Below the pieces are notes generated by a model. It was given only the letters and a program-made list of their open reading frames with translations, ran no database searches and was not told the DNA's origin. A program made the translations under genes and the position numbers. From Siphonodentalium dalli (Eukaryota; Mollusca; Scaphopoda; Gadilida; Siphonodentaliidae), in the NCBI GenBank assembly GCA_032622095.1, contig CP136063.1, forward strand, positions 213,295,982-213,359,981: a DNA stretch of 64,000 nucleotides, read 5' to 3'. Of the stretch, positions 48,299-59,775 are shown one piece after another (position 1 is the stretch's first letter; each line of letters opens with the position of its first letter).

Positions 48299-48587
48299 CT
48301 TCATCGTTCCTGAATACGTGCCCTGGTGTAGATGGATCAAGAACGCCGTCAGTTAAGTGGCACTCGTTTTTCTTCTCGTCATAAGAAAACTCTTGGCAGG
48401 AACCCACACACAACACAGCACAATGAATCTCCGAGCGAACAGTCTCAATTCGTGCTGGTGATGATGAACAACCAACTGGTAATGGTAAATAATCAACCGA
48501 GGTGAACTTCACACAGTTAGCTGTACATATTGCAGCAAGTATGAATATGTTAGCCGACATATACATATTGGTAAAGATACACCTCAT
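48299..48587 (-). CDS. PAN-CTLD lectin gene, exon 1 (signal peptide and PAN/apple domain)
   Basis: Minus strand, ATG at 48587-48585, donor GAAG|GTGAGT after 48299, phase 1. The start was chosen because MRCIFTNMYMSANIFILAAI followed by CTA gives a short basic start, a hydrophobic core and a small-residue cleavage site (signal peptide about 1-23). A second ATG eight codons in is possible. An upstream out-of-frame ATG lies at about 48600 and its frame closes after the start. Residues about 37-85 form a PAN/apple module: GCSSSP, then HCAVLCVGSCQEFSYDEKKN and ECHL, which is the C-x-x-x-C...C-x-x-F-x-Y...C-x-L pattern. PAN modules mediate protein or glycan contacts in extracellular proteins. Joined to exon 2 the frame reads RNDE-G-YTYNSQ without interruption. 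Together with exons 2 and 3 it yields a 226-residue secreted lectin-like protein. Confidence 0.8.
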
Positions 48588-48898
48588 TCCCAACAAACAT
48601 TATAGTTACTTTTTAGTTAGTTCTTCACACATGTATCCCGTGTTGTGTTTTAGAGAATGAAAGGCGCTGTTGCTATAAACCGGGGGCATTGCATATCCGA
48701 TATATTGATTGCCTGAGACTCTGACGTGCGCATACTTCTAGTTTGTGAGTGGCTGATACAAGCTGTTTATTTGATATATAATATACTACTAACGATTGAT
48801 TGACGTAAGATACCATGGTTATTATCGCAGTGTGTAGACGGTGTATATTTCGAACCGGAAATGAGATAGTCGAGATGAGAAATAAACCGAGAACTTAC

Positions 48899-49063
48899 AT
48901 ATTTTCGACGATGATGCTAATAACAGAGTCTACTTGGATTATGCGGGACAGACATCCCATATAAGGGTCCTTCGCCTTCGCATAGCAATTGCCACCTTCT
49001 ATAGGATTGACATCATCCCGTAGCGTGTAATAATTGTGTTGTATCGTTGCCAATTCCAACTTT
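48899..49063 (-). CDS. Possible FTP / F5-8-like lectin exon
   Basis: Minus-strand 165-bp segment between a CTACTCAG acceptor (before 49063) and a strong donor AATAT|GTAAGT (after 48899), phase 2 at both ends. The reading is LELATIQHNYYTLRDDVNPI, then EGGNCYAKAKDP and SRIIQVDSVISIIVEN. The order A-T/S...D-x-x-x-G-x-N-C...V-x-S-V-x-I-x-V-x-N resembles the first half of fucolectin-type F5/8 domains, but the W-W pair usually seen before the V-D-L strand is missing. It ends 312 bp upstream of the PAN-CTLD start codon, so it either belongs to a neighbouring gene or to an alternative transcript. The exon structure is more convincing than the domain assignment. Confidence 0.35.
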
Positions 49064-50274
49064 CTGAGTAGAATTTTTGGAAAATATTTCAAACTATTGC
49101 TAGAAAAACGTGGTATATTGAGGGGGCGCCTTTCTTGCTAAATTGATATTCCTTAGTTTCGAAAACTTCGCGATTATGGCGCAACTCAGAACATTTCTCG
49201 CTCTTAATATTCACATGTTCTGAATTCGTCAGTCTAACAATTTAACAATAGTCAACTATTTTATTAAGAGAATCCACGCTTCATAGCCAAAAAGAACTAA
49301 AAGTGGACGCTGTTAAATATAACGATCCGTTTAATTTCTGTATGATATCAAATGCGTTTCAGTGCCAAAGCGTTTTGTATTATATCGATACCAAATTGAT
49401 TACCCAAGCTGGTTGGGTGTGCCGATCACGCGTGTCAGCTGTCGAGTGCAAATGGTCAAATTGAAGCGAACAAAATGGCCGCGGTTACAATTTGGTCACT
49501 GCTAACAACTTGACGAAGCCATGAAAATTGAAATGATAAATAGTTTTTATTTCGGCGCAATGTTTCGAAATTTGATCAAATAGTTACTTCTTGTACTGTA
49601 GATGTTTTGAAATAATGTCAACACTGTTTGATTTGGGTCTGAATGTGAACCGGAGTAGCTGTTAAACTGAAAAACCGATCGATGTGGATATTTTCGAGTT
49701 TATTTGACTGTCAATGTCACTGTTCACAACATTCCAAGCCAATTATGTTACACTGTTACTGTCTTGATGACTTGATCCTGACACGAGAATAATTCGCAAA
49801 ATATCAACAACAACGTAGACACTGAGAAAGTTTAGTCAGTATTGGTTTGTCGATATTCTCTTCTTCGGATTTAATGACCGCGAACTGACATGTAGACACA
49901 TATCATGCAGTCACCCATGATGCATCATATACAACTATTTTCTTCGAAACATGTGTGGCCATGTCCACGAGTTGAGAAAAATCATCGTCCAGTTGAACAT
50001 TGTCTTAAATGTTTCTTCGGAGTCTACGACGAACTGATAGGCCTACAAATTTATAGTGTTGTGATGAACATGTATTCATGGACTGGTTGTAAGGTTGTAG
50101 GTCATTAACGACCTCGGTTGTTTCGACATTCAACAACGGTCGAGTGGTATTGACATTGTTCTTATATGACATTCTTATGTCTCATCCTAATGGCACTTCA
50201 CACGCTCCACGAAAGCGACAAAACGGGCGACATCAGTTGTGCATTTTAGCCCGACCGTGCTATTATAGATCGAT
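49064..50274. other. Non-coding stretch, nothing recognised
   Basis: No exon or repeat supported. A CAAAATGGCCGCGG motif lies at 49472. Confidence 0.4.
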
Positions 50275-51310
50275 TTGTAGTTCACCAAGACCTGTTGAAG
50301 ATGTCTGATTTATGGTTATACTGTTAAAGCCCATTAGTGCTATTGCATAAAGACATATCTGCGATTAATAGCAAACTTTTGTGATAAATCGAAATCCTTT
50401 GCACTATATCGCATATATTTGCCTTAAAGTAGTTTGCGATTCCCAAAGGTTGGCGATTTACCGCAATGTAGTTTTTTATTTATCGGTCTATTATAGATTG
50501 ATTGGTGTTTCACACAGACGTGTTTAAGATGTTTGATTTATATTTTTTACTTTAAATTATTATACACAAATTAAGAAATTTGACTCTATTATTGTAGACA
50601 ATCAGACACATTTTACTCCACGTGCAGGGAACAGGTCGGGGAGATCCGATGTCGAGGTATTAAACCTAGAGTTAAGTACACAAACACGATCAAGGTACAA
50701 CACTAGTGACAGTAATATAACTTGGATTATTTCATGTTGCAATATGCAAGGGAGTCCATGTAACTAAAGACATGATCTCGATGATCCTCGATCGGGTTTA
50801 ATTCGATGTTTAAACGCCGTGGCATCATTTGGAATCTAGCGTGCCATATTGTTAAATTTGCCGTCGGACATTTTTAGCAATTTCGAGTGCTTGGTACCTG
50901 GGCATGTTCTCCACATTACCTATATATTGGGTACTATGGAGCACCAAACTTTTGGTAATATGTAGCACCAAATTGTTGGTACTCTAAAATACCAAATATT
51001 GTTGGTGCTCTGGGGTACCAAATTGCTGGTACTCTGAAGTACCAGATATTGTTGGTACCTAAATATTTGGGACACCAGTGTACCAAGCAGGCTATCCAGA
51101 GTACCTGTCTTGATATTTGGTTCTCCAGAGTACCAACAGTTTGGTACTCCAGAATACCAACACTATTTGGAACTTCAGAGTACCAACAATTTGGTACTCC
51201 AGAGTACCAACAATAATTGTTACTAAAGAGTACCAACAATATTTGGTACTCAAGAGTACCAACAATATTTGGTACTCCACACGGGACAAGTTCAGTATAT
51301 ATATTCAGCA
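50275..51310. repeat. Repeat element with a GGTACTC/GAGTACC minisatellite, copy B
   Basis: Two related segments at 50275-50300 and 50505-50545 (GTTTCACACAGACGTG then AAGATGT-TGATTTAT) lead into TTTACTTTAAATTATTATAC, then a body (50560-50720), and at 50930-51290 a dense minisatellite. Its units are GTACCAA-ATTGTTGGTACTC on the left half and GAGTACCAACAATTTGGTAC on the right half, so the array is self-complementary in both halves. It closes with TTTGGTACTCCACACGGGA as in copy A. Short frames on both strands are artefacts of the array. Confidence 0.8.
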
Positions 51311-51545
51311 TAGGTACTCTGCGGTATATATTGGTTTAAGAGTGAGAAATACAGAGAGTTCTCAATTATGAGGCTTTTTATCGTTCTCTGTGTATTACTT
51401 ATGTGTGATGTGTGAATTGTTGCGATGTCTGTGCAAAATGAATGCCATTGATTTCAACTATTTTATATATTCCCTATTCTATTATACGTTAAAAATTTGT
51501 TAGGCAATGTTGTCAAAGTTGATGTCCAATAGTACCGGGTTTATT

Positions 51546-51731
51546 TAACCCTTTCATGACGGTAACGCACTGTGTGCATTATGCAATTGATTTCTCTGAT
51601 ATATTCGATCGCCTCGCATATATAAGAGAATGCACTGGCTTACAAGATCTATGGTCGACTCGCATATATAAGAGAATGCATTGGCATAGTGTTTTCGTAA
51701 ACGTCAGGATGCTCCAGTCATCAAATGGTTA
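51546..51731. mobile_element. Short TIR element (MITE), about 186 bp
   Basis: The left end TTTAACCCTTTCATGACGG is mirrored by the right end CCAGTCATCAAATGGTTAAA. The copy of that right end at about 53057-53076 reads CCAGTCAGCAAAGGGTTAAA, an even better match. The interior doubles GCATATATAAGAGAATGCA (51617 and 51663). A similar left end, AACCCTTTCATGGCGGTA, occurs at 60870. Confidence 0.65.
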
Positions 51732-52963
51732 AACAGAACCTTCAACATCTACCGACGATGGTAGTTCTCGACTTTCAGGCAGACTTAGCCATTATCTATC
51801 CAGACGGCTTTTGTTCGTAATTGTCACTTGTGATTACCAAAGTTTAAGCAGACGGATACCACGACTCCGCCAAAAGCTGGGAGACCGCAACAATTAGAAT
51901 GATCGGATATTTCTATGGTAGGCAGAATGCAAACTATAATTATGTGTGCATGATTAGATTCCTCGTTTGGTGGCAACTTGTCTATACCCAAATTACAAGG
52001 GATGCGACTCTTCTGATCTAAGAAAATATGAGTATGTCTGCATATATTTTACCGAGACACACACCTTTGGACGAGGTGGAAAGCAACTCCTCGCCCGGGG
52101 GATTGCATCCTTATCTAATCCTCTTCCCATGTCCACTCTGCTTCCCTCGCTCTCCACTCCCCAACCTTCCCGCGGTCTGTATTATCTATGTCGTCCGACC
52201 GCATCCACGTCCGTATGTATCCCTCATTCCCATCTATACGGTATTATATTTCGTTTGCCACTGGGTTATTTGTTGTCGTATATGACATTTTCGTGTCGCG
52301 GTTGGGATATGAGGCCCATACCCATCCACCTTTAGCGTACAGAACATTCTTGAATCATGGATCAGTTATATATAAACACGGGGGAGGAGTGACTGAGGAG
52401 GTGTGCGGATTGCGGATACGTAAAGACGGCCTAACTGCATTGTATTATTCCAGGAGACCAGTGAATTTGGTAATATGTTTGCCTGTTGTCCGGAAACTGT
52501 GTAAGCACTTTGATGGCGATGTATTCCTCACTGGTAAGTCGGAATAGATGAGCGTGAATAATGGTTCTGGTTCTCTCCGACATTGAAATTAGTAAAATGC
52601 ATACAAAGATGCACAGTACGACTTGACGTCAAATTAATAAAATGTTCTTGCTAAGGTAATTTACAGCTATAGTTTAAACAATTTAGCAACATACGTTCAG
52701 GTAGTTTTTCTACTATAGCGTATATAGATGATCATATCATATGCGAACATTCAACATATTAAAACTTCCACTTTTGAATTTGAAAGTCGACATCTGACCA
52801 GCAGAACCTCATATTAATGGTTTTTATTGATCAAAACTATATTATGACTAGCTTGAAACAGGCTACTTCACTATATCCGCTTGTAAATAGATTGATATTG
52901 CATCAAAAATAATTTTATTGTGGAATAAGCCACAGTGGACTTATACCCGTTATACCCGCGGGC
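51622..52963 (+). repeat. 1.34-kb tandem duplication, copy 1
   Basis: Runs from ATAAGAGAATGCACTGG to TATACCCGCGGGC and is followed directly by copy 2 at an offset of 1342-1343 bp. The left boundary falls inside the MITE at 51546-51731. Overlapping frames of 119-122 codons (51967-52335, 52188-52547) persist in both copies. Most differences between copies change amino acids in whichever frame is read, so I see no sign of protein constraint. A donor-like CTG|GTAAGT occurs at 52533. Product not recognised. Confidence 0.85.
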
Positions 52964-52964
52964 C

Positions 52965-54574
52965 ATAAGAGAATGCACTGGCTTACAAGATATATGGTCG
53001 ACTCGCATATATAAGAGAATGCATTGGCATAGTGTTTTCGTAAACGTCAGGATGCTCCAGTCAGCAAAGGGTTAAACAGAACCTTCAACATCTACCGACG
53101 ATGGTAGTTCTCGACTTTCAGGCAGACTTAGCCATTATCTATCCAGACGGCTTTTGTTCGTAATTGTCACTTGTGATTACCAAAGTTTACGCAGACGGAT
53201 ACCACGACTCCGCCAAAAGCCGGGAGACCACAAAATTAGAATGATCGGATATTTCTATGGTAGGCAGAATGCAAACTATAATTATGTGTGCATGAATAGA
53301 TTCCTCGTTTGGTGGCAACTTGTCTATATCCAAATTACAAGGGATGCGACTCTTCTGATCTAAGAAAATATGAGTATGTCTGCATATATTTTACCGAGAC
53401 ACACACCTTTGGACGAGGTGGAAAGCAACTACTCGCCCGGGGGATTGCATCCTTATCTAATCCTCTTCCCCAGTCCACTCTGCTTCCCTCGCTCTCCACT
53501 CCCCAACCTTCCCGCGGTCTGTATTATCTATGTCGTCCGATCGCATCCACGTCCGTATGTATCCCGCATTCCCATCTATATGGTATTATATTTCGTTTGC
53601 CACTGGGTTATTTGTTGTCGTATATGGCATTTTCGTGTCGCGGCCGGGATATGAGGCCCACACCCATCCACCTTTAGCGTACAGAACATTCTTGAATCAT
53701 GGATCAGTTATATATAAACACGGGGGAGGAGTGACTGAGGAGGTGTACGGATTGCGGATACGTAAAGACGGCCTAACTGCATTGTATTGTTCCAGGAGAC
53801 CCGTGAATTTGGAAATATGTTTGCCTATTGTCCGGAAACTGTGTAAGCACTTTGATGGCGATGTATTCCTCACTGGTAAGTCGGAATAGATGAGCGTGAA
53901 TAATGGTTCTGGTTCTCTCCGACATTGAAATTAGTAAAATGCATACAAAGATGCACAGTAGTACAGTACGACTTGACGTCAAATTAATAAAATGTTCTTG
54001 CTAAGGTAATTTACAGCTAGTTTAAACAATTTAGCAACATAAGTTCAGGTAATTTTTACTTTAAATTATTATACACAAATTAAGAAATTTGACTCTATTA
54101 TTTTAGACAATCAGACAAATTTTACTCCACGTGCAGGGAACAGGTCGGGGAGATCCGATATCGAGGTATTAAACCTTGAGTTAAGTACAAAAACACGATC
54201 AAGGTTCAATACTAGTGACAGTAATTTCTAAGAGCAATGCTCGCCATGTTTCGGAGGCATAAAATATATAACATTGCTGCTGTGCCGTACCTCCTATATA
54301 CATAAGTTCAGGTAGTTTTTCTACTATAGCGTATATAGATGATCATATCATATGCGAGCATTCAACATATTAAAACTTCCACTTTTGAATTTGAAAGTCG
54401 ACATCTGACCAGCAGAACCTCATATTAATGGTTTTTATTGATCAAAACTATATTATGACTAGCTTGAAACAGGCTACTTCACTATATCCGCTTGTAAATA
54501 GATTGATATTGGATCAAAAATAATTTGATTGTGGAATAAGCCACAGTGGACTTATACCCGTTATACCCGCGGGC
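52965..54574 (+). repeat. 1.34-kb tandem duplication, copy 2, carrying an insertion
   Basis: Same unit as copy 1, with scattered substitutions and small indels (for example an extra GTACAGTA near 53960) and one 263-bp length difference explained by the insertion at 54052-54299. It ends at ACCCGCGGGC, where sequence diverges (GACAGCG). Equivalent frames lie at 53309-53677 and 53530-53889. Confidence 0.85.
54052..54299. mobile_element. 248-bp insertion with 15-bp target-site duplication
   Basis: Flanked by exact direct repeats ACATAAGTTCAGGTA at 54037-54051 and 54300-54314. Copy 1 of the tandem duplication has a single empty site (ACATACGTTCAGGTA at about 52688). The first about 175 bp match 50546-50722 (TTTACTTTAAATTATTATAC, GGAACAGGTCGGGGAGATCC, ACTAGTGACAGTAAT). 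The last about 75 bp are not found in that relative. No coding capacity; ends have no obvious inverted repeats, so a retroposed short element is more likely than a cut-and-paste MITE. Confidence 0.8.
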
Positions 54575-54770
54575 GACAGCGAAAGAAAATATACAAAGGT
54601 GCTGAAATAGCCCCATGGTGAGTTTATTTGTTTGTTTTTCATTCAAAAGCTGTTATAACCTCCACCAGGGTACCCCCACCCCATGACCCATCTTCACCCC
54701 ACAAATTTTCTTCCGTAATGTCTCATCTAATTTGTTTCGGCTGTTAACAAGATCAAAAGAGTGGAGGCAG

Positions 54771-55600
54771 ATACTCCAGACAAGATGGCGTCCATCATGT
54801 TGGCCATTTTGTTTTATATGCACCAGGTCTTTTTCATCGCCGTTATAGTCAAGTTAGCACCACATGCGGGTTTTCCCCACTCGATTCGTTATGTTAATAT
54901 ACATCACTTACAAATTAGCAAAAAGCCCGAGACCAACATCCAATATGGAGGCCCAGATGGCCGCCGAAATGTGACAATTTGCTATTTTTTACATTTCACC
55001 ACACATCGTTTGTCTCTGGGAAAACATGGACATCTGGCCGTGATTTTATACATATATATCGTATAGAAGTCATCTACACATTGAGACAATAATATGTATT
55101 CTTTGCAGGATATTTGTGTCCGATATCACGTTGTTTTCAAACGTCGATATAATCCGGTCGAAGCTGAATCGACGCTAATAACGCAATGTCTGTTTCGAAT
55201 CAATTAGTGTTATTGCTATCACAACTCACACATGCATATACACGTATAGGAGATATCCGGTCTAGGATTCCTCTTATATCTGATTTGAGGATTATTCACA
55301 CAAATTCAAGATGGCGGCAAAGATGGCCACCAGAAATTGAAAAATCACCGTTACTGTCACGACAACTCCCACGAAGACGAAGAACTGTCCTTATATCACA
55401 TCCAAATAAATGTCCTACGAATTCAAAATGGCGCCCTCAATTGGGGACAAATTTTGGTCGTTATTGTCATGACAACTCCACACATGTTTAAAGTTGGGTT
55501 GGAAATACTTGCCTTACATCACATGCAATAGTTTCCAAATCGAATTTGGCGGCCAAAATGGCGACCGAAATTTTAAAACACGCCTACATTCCTTTACTTT
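54771..55600. repeat. Array of diverged repeats with AAGATGGCGGC-type motifs
   Basis: Blocks of about 115-170 bp recur. Each contains a (C/A)AA(G/A)ATGGCG(G/C)C motif (54782, 54955, 55310, 55323, 55427 and 55555) followed by ATGTG/GAAATT, a GTCACGACAACTCCCAC or GTCATGACAACTCCACAC block, and CTTATATCACATCCAA or CTTACATCACATGCAA. The frames at 54761-55066 and 55186-55491 pass through these units and are not protein-like. Confidence 0.65.
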
Positions 55601-55959
55601 CTCACGATGGGCGTTATCGTTGTGCGAATTCTACCCACAATTATAGGATACTTTTACTAGAATGCGAATACATGTAAGTAATTATAAATTGGCTAATAAA
55701 AAGGACGCGACATGCACCCACCGACGACATTGGAACGCATGATCTTAATTAACAGCTTGTCAAAAACTCATCCAACAATATTCCAAATATATGCACTTAT
55801 ATTTGAGGTATGATCCGCATATTATTTTCGGCATGAGATGGGTATCACATACCTGACTAATAGACACCACCAATTTGGGAACTTTAAACCAAGATTGCTA
55901 TTATTTTGTTTGCTACTTTCCATACCCGAATGGTGCCTCTTTAAATTTAAACTGTACTA

Positions 55960-56435
55960 TTATTGTCCCCAGAATTTTTTTTTCGGGGGAATATAGAAAC
56001 GGGCTCCGTCCGTCCGTTCGTCCGTCCGTCAGTCACACTTTTGTGTACCTTCATGATGTAATCATCTCCTACAGTTTTCATCCTAGAGATTTGAAACTTC
56101 AGAATATTGTTGCCCATATATTGAAGATATGCAACATGTATATAGATGGCGGAAAAATATTTTTTTGACAGAGTTATTAACCATTTTCGACTTAGAAAAT
56201 TGCAACATTTTTTATAATTTTCTGTATGGGGGTACATTCATGGTGTAATCAACTCCTCCTACAGTTTTGATCGTAGATATTTGAAACTTCAGAGTATTGT
56301 TACCCACATATTGGAGATGTGCAACATATATATAGATGACGGAAATATTATTCTTTTACGGAGTTATTAATCCATTTTCGACTTAGAAAATTTCAACATT
56401 GTTTTAATTTCTTTAACAAAGCGGCATCGACTTGC
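55960..56435. repeat. Dispersed element with TCCG microsatellite and a 187-bp doubled unit
   Basis: Begins at CCCCAGAATTTTTTTTTCGG with a TCCGTCCGTCCG run (56006-56032). Then two copies of a unit starting GTACCTTCATGATGTAATC (56045) and GTACATTCATGGTGTAATC (56232) share TCCTACAGTTTT, GATTTGAAACTTCAGA, TATTG-TGCCCA-ATATTG and TATATAGATG-CGGAAA, then TTTTCGACTTAGAAAATT. It ends near a ATCGACTTGCCACG-TTTTTGGGGG block. The style is common in molluscan introns. Confidence 0.75.
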
Positions 56436-57769
56436 CACGTTTTTGGGGGACACTGTGGTCGGCTGAAATTTTATTTTTCTTATCGTTAAATAGGTTCGTA
56501 GGAAATCAACGATAAAAAACGTGTTTTATCGATGTTGGTGCTCCTCGTTCAACCCGTCCCCGATTCCGGTCGTGCCACCTAGCCAACTTTGAATCATACA
56601 ATAGATACATTGTACAATGGAGATGACAACATATACGCTTGCTGTAAATGGATGAGAGAAATGTTTTATAAATTGTGTGCTCCGTCCGATCCCATTTATG
56701 ACATGGATGGCACCACATAATTATGTATCTCTAAATAACAGCATTAGATTCCCTATATACATTTCCTAGAGGTAGTTCTTTGTGATGTTCCAATATAATC
56801 GTCGATCCGCTCTTTCTCAAAATATCATATCGGCAACAATAAAACTAATTGTTCCATATATGGGTGCTTTCTCTTTTTGATTTCTGATCAATTTAGAGAG
56901 AGTGTTATGGTTACTATATATAATTCGTTTGTATATATCCTATTAAATCGACCATGGCAGGGTGGCACAGTATTCAAGCATCCATGGCATCGAATCCATT
57001 TTTTATGGCAAGAAAAAAAAACTAACTCATGACATGATTGCATTGTGCAGTTTCGGTTTGACAAGCAATGCCACTATGCAATATGACACGGCCATGGCAA
57101 TCACACACCAATGAACATGTTAATGAACATTACATATACTTGAAACAAATTGGCGGTTCTGATTCGTACAAGGATCACCATGCTCCTATCTTATATGGTA
57201 TGAGTTCTACATATAGATGCCTCACACATTGTAAGCATGTATTTCACACATACGATTGTTTGGGAAGAATTATTTTAGGTAGAACCACATATTGATTGGA
57301 CTACTAATTTTGCATGGCATTCATGGATACTCAATATCATGATCGCATTATTTATTCAAGTGTACTAGTCACAATTAGAATCCGTTGGAAATAGCAACCA
57401 TACTAGACTCTATCGAGCATATTACATATTAGTTACCTCAAAACCCGTTTTTTTGGAACGCGCATACATGGATGTCCATGCAGTGCAATATTCGTGAAAT
57501 ATGTTTAGTGTGTACAAATGGTCAATATTAGCCAGGTTCATTGCAAATTATATAAAGTCTACATCCCTCTCGAAATATGAATTGCCATTGTGTTTTGCAA
57601 ATTTCAAGGCTTAATGTTCTAGTCTATTCCAGACAAATCCATTATCAAGTTAGATATGGAGAGATTCGAAAAGCATTGTTGTCTTTCCTATAGACAGGTC
57701 ATTTCAATAGAACGTTGTTTGATAAACCATAGGCTAATTTCTGACACCAGCCTCTCCAATTCTGGTATC
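56436..57769. other. Non-coding stretch, nothing firm
   Basis: The frames at 56718-56506 (-) and 57068-57295 (+) show no domain. Confidence 0.4.
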
Positions 57770-58320
57770 TACAGGGGGGGGGGTGAAAACAAATTTTCCG
57801 GCACGTATGCCGGGGTGGGTGGGTGGTCAAGGACACCAACAAGCAATTTTTTCCGCAACTAAAAAACAAAATTCCTGCTTGTTTTTTAGTGTTTTGGCAA
57901 TGAGTTGGGCTTCAAAACCACTTTGATTGAGAGAAATAATGTAATTCTAACTGTAAACTGACTGCAGGCAGTTATCGTGTTGTATTTTGTTGCAAATTTT
58001 GAAATCCAAGATAGCCGCTGGCAGCCATGTTTTTTTTGGCCGAATGACCTCAAAATGACTCATTCCTATTTACATGTCCATGTTAACATCCATGATAAAT
58101 AGTATGCACAGAAATTCATATACAGCTGTTTACAGTGAATTTCCCCCCGCAAATCTCTGTTTTAGTGTCAAAAGGGGGGGTGGGTGTCAAAAAATGGTCG
58201 GAAAAACTGCCGAAAACGGAAAAAAAATTTGGCGTGGGGGTGGGTTGGGTACAAAATATGATCGAAAGGGAAAAAATGCCATACGTGCCTGAATTTTTTT
58301 TCCTACCCCCCCCCACCTGG
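57770..58320. mobile_element. Non-autonomous TIR element with poly-G ends
   Basis: The left end is ACAGGGGGGGGGG, then GAAAACAAATTTTCCGGCAC and GTATGCC. The reverse complement of the right end is CAGGTGGGGGGGGG, then AGGAAAAAAAATTCAGGCAC and GTATGGC, so about 40-bp TIRs enclose 550 bp. Internal G-rich pieces (58167-58250) and a GCCGCTGGCAGCCATG motif (58013) are present. No transposase. Confidence 0.7.
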
Positions 58321-59648
58321 TCTCTAACGATAATTCAGCGACAACAAAAGGGCATCAGTCTCATAAGAGTGATATACAATACCACAAAACAAAGGATTTT
58401 CTCGGATAGTAAACACCCTTTGTGTGTTTCATGTTCAGTAATTCATTCAACGTCTTGCAATTAAACACTAAACGTCCTCTTCCGGCTGGATCGTTAAAAA
58501 GCGACACTTGCCAGTCAATATAGGTGATAATGAATATATGGCAGTGAGGCTGAAGTTGCCTCTATTCTTATCGTTAACAATGACAGGCGCAAATCAATTA
58601 TATATATTTTTAATAACTTGTGTACCCGTCCCTTTCCACAACCCTGAATCGAACGGCACCAATTTGATGGAAATCAGCGATAAAATGTTTAATCAAATTG
58701 TTGGACGGTATCCTTTGTGCATGTCAGTGCAGACGTACATATGTACTTGCACATAATGTGCGTACATATACCAGATAAACGGGTACTACTTAACCTGGCA
58801 TATGAATAAATCCACTTGCATGACATGCTATTTCGATACATAAAAACAAATACATAAAACTGTGCAGTCAATATTATGTGCTACATTAATTTTACTTATC
58901 CATATAAAATATATACTTGCACAGTTTATATGTTAAAATCATATTGTGATATTAATACCATAGCAAGTCAATGTCAACAGTCAACACTACTTCCAAAATT
59001 ATAAAACATTATTTCCTTAATTATTTTCCGCATTCTAGCATCGCCAATCAAGACTGCGGAACAAAACATGTTACTATTTTATAACATTAATGAGGCTATA
59101 TTCAATGATCGGTGTACCGGCACATCAATTTATTTTTATTGGGGATCTATTAATATAATCAAATATAATATTTGTGACACCAAATATTCCTCAAAAGTCA
59201 AATTTACCTGATGTGTTTTATTTTGTTTTTGCGAGCAAATTAGCAGTGAGAATATTCTTAGAAAATGTTTTTTAGATGTCCATTATGTAAAATTCGGCAT
59301 GAGAATGTCTCTGACAGATTCAGTTATTGGAAATTAGTACCAAAATCAACCGATCCACTCACTGACCCAGACAGTGTCAGTGTTGGGCCAATTGATGCAC
59401 AATAATTTGAGACATGATATAACGTAGTTCAATTACTGTTTTACACAATATATTTCACTGTTTCAGTAAACTAAACATACGTATATACCTGTATAATAAC
59501 ACCATGAGGGACGTAGCTAGAGTTACAGAAAATAAACAAATCAGAACCATGAACCGATTAATATGATGTTTGTCGGCCAAACATTTACATTCCAAAGAAG
59601 AAGTTTTATAACACGATTTTGTTTTGCCAGGTTATCAAAATATCCATC
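58321..59648. other. Non-coding stretch, nothing firm
   Basis: The frames at 58508-58756 (+) and 58871-58689 (-) overlap and have no recognised domain. Confidence 0.4.
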
Positions 59649-59775
59649 GATCGCCTCTAATAAAGAGCGTCCATGTTTATTTAGCACAAAAGCTGTAGAT
59701 AATAAAGAGCAATCTAAAATATTAACTTTAACATTTGAACGACGAGAGCATGGACGCTCTTTATAAGAAGCGATC
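59649..59775. mobile_element. Small MITE with 27-bp inverted repeats
   Basis: Arms 59649-59675 and 59749-59775 are reverse complements at 25 of 27 positions (core ATAAAGAGCGTCCATG exact), enclosing a 73-bp AT-rich centre. No clear target duplication. Confidence 0.8.

Noticed and set aside
51967-53889. Overlapping 119-122-codon frames in the 1.34-kb duplication as real proteins
   Set aside because: No known domain; most differences between copies are amino-acid changing in both frames; explained by a recent duplication of non-coding DNA.
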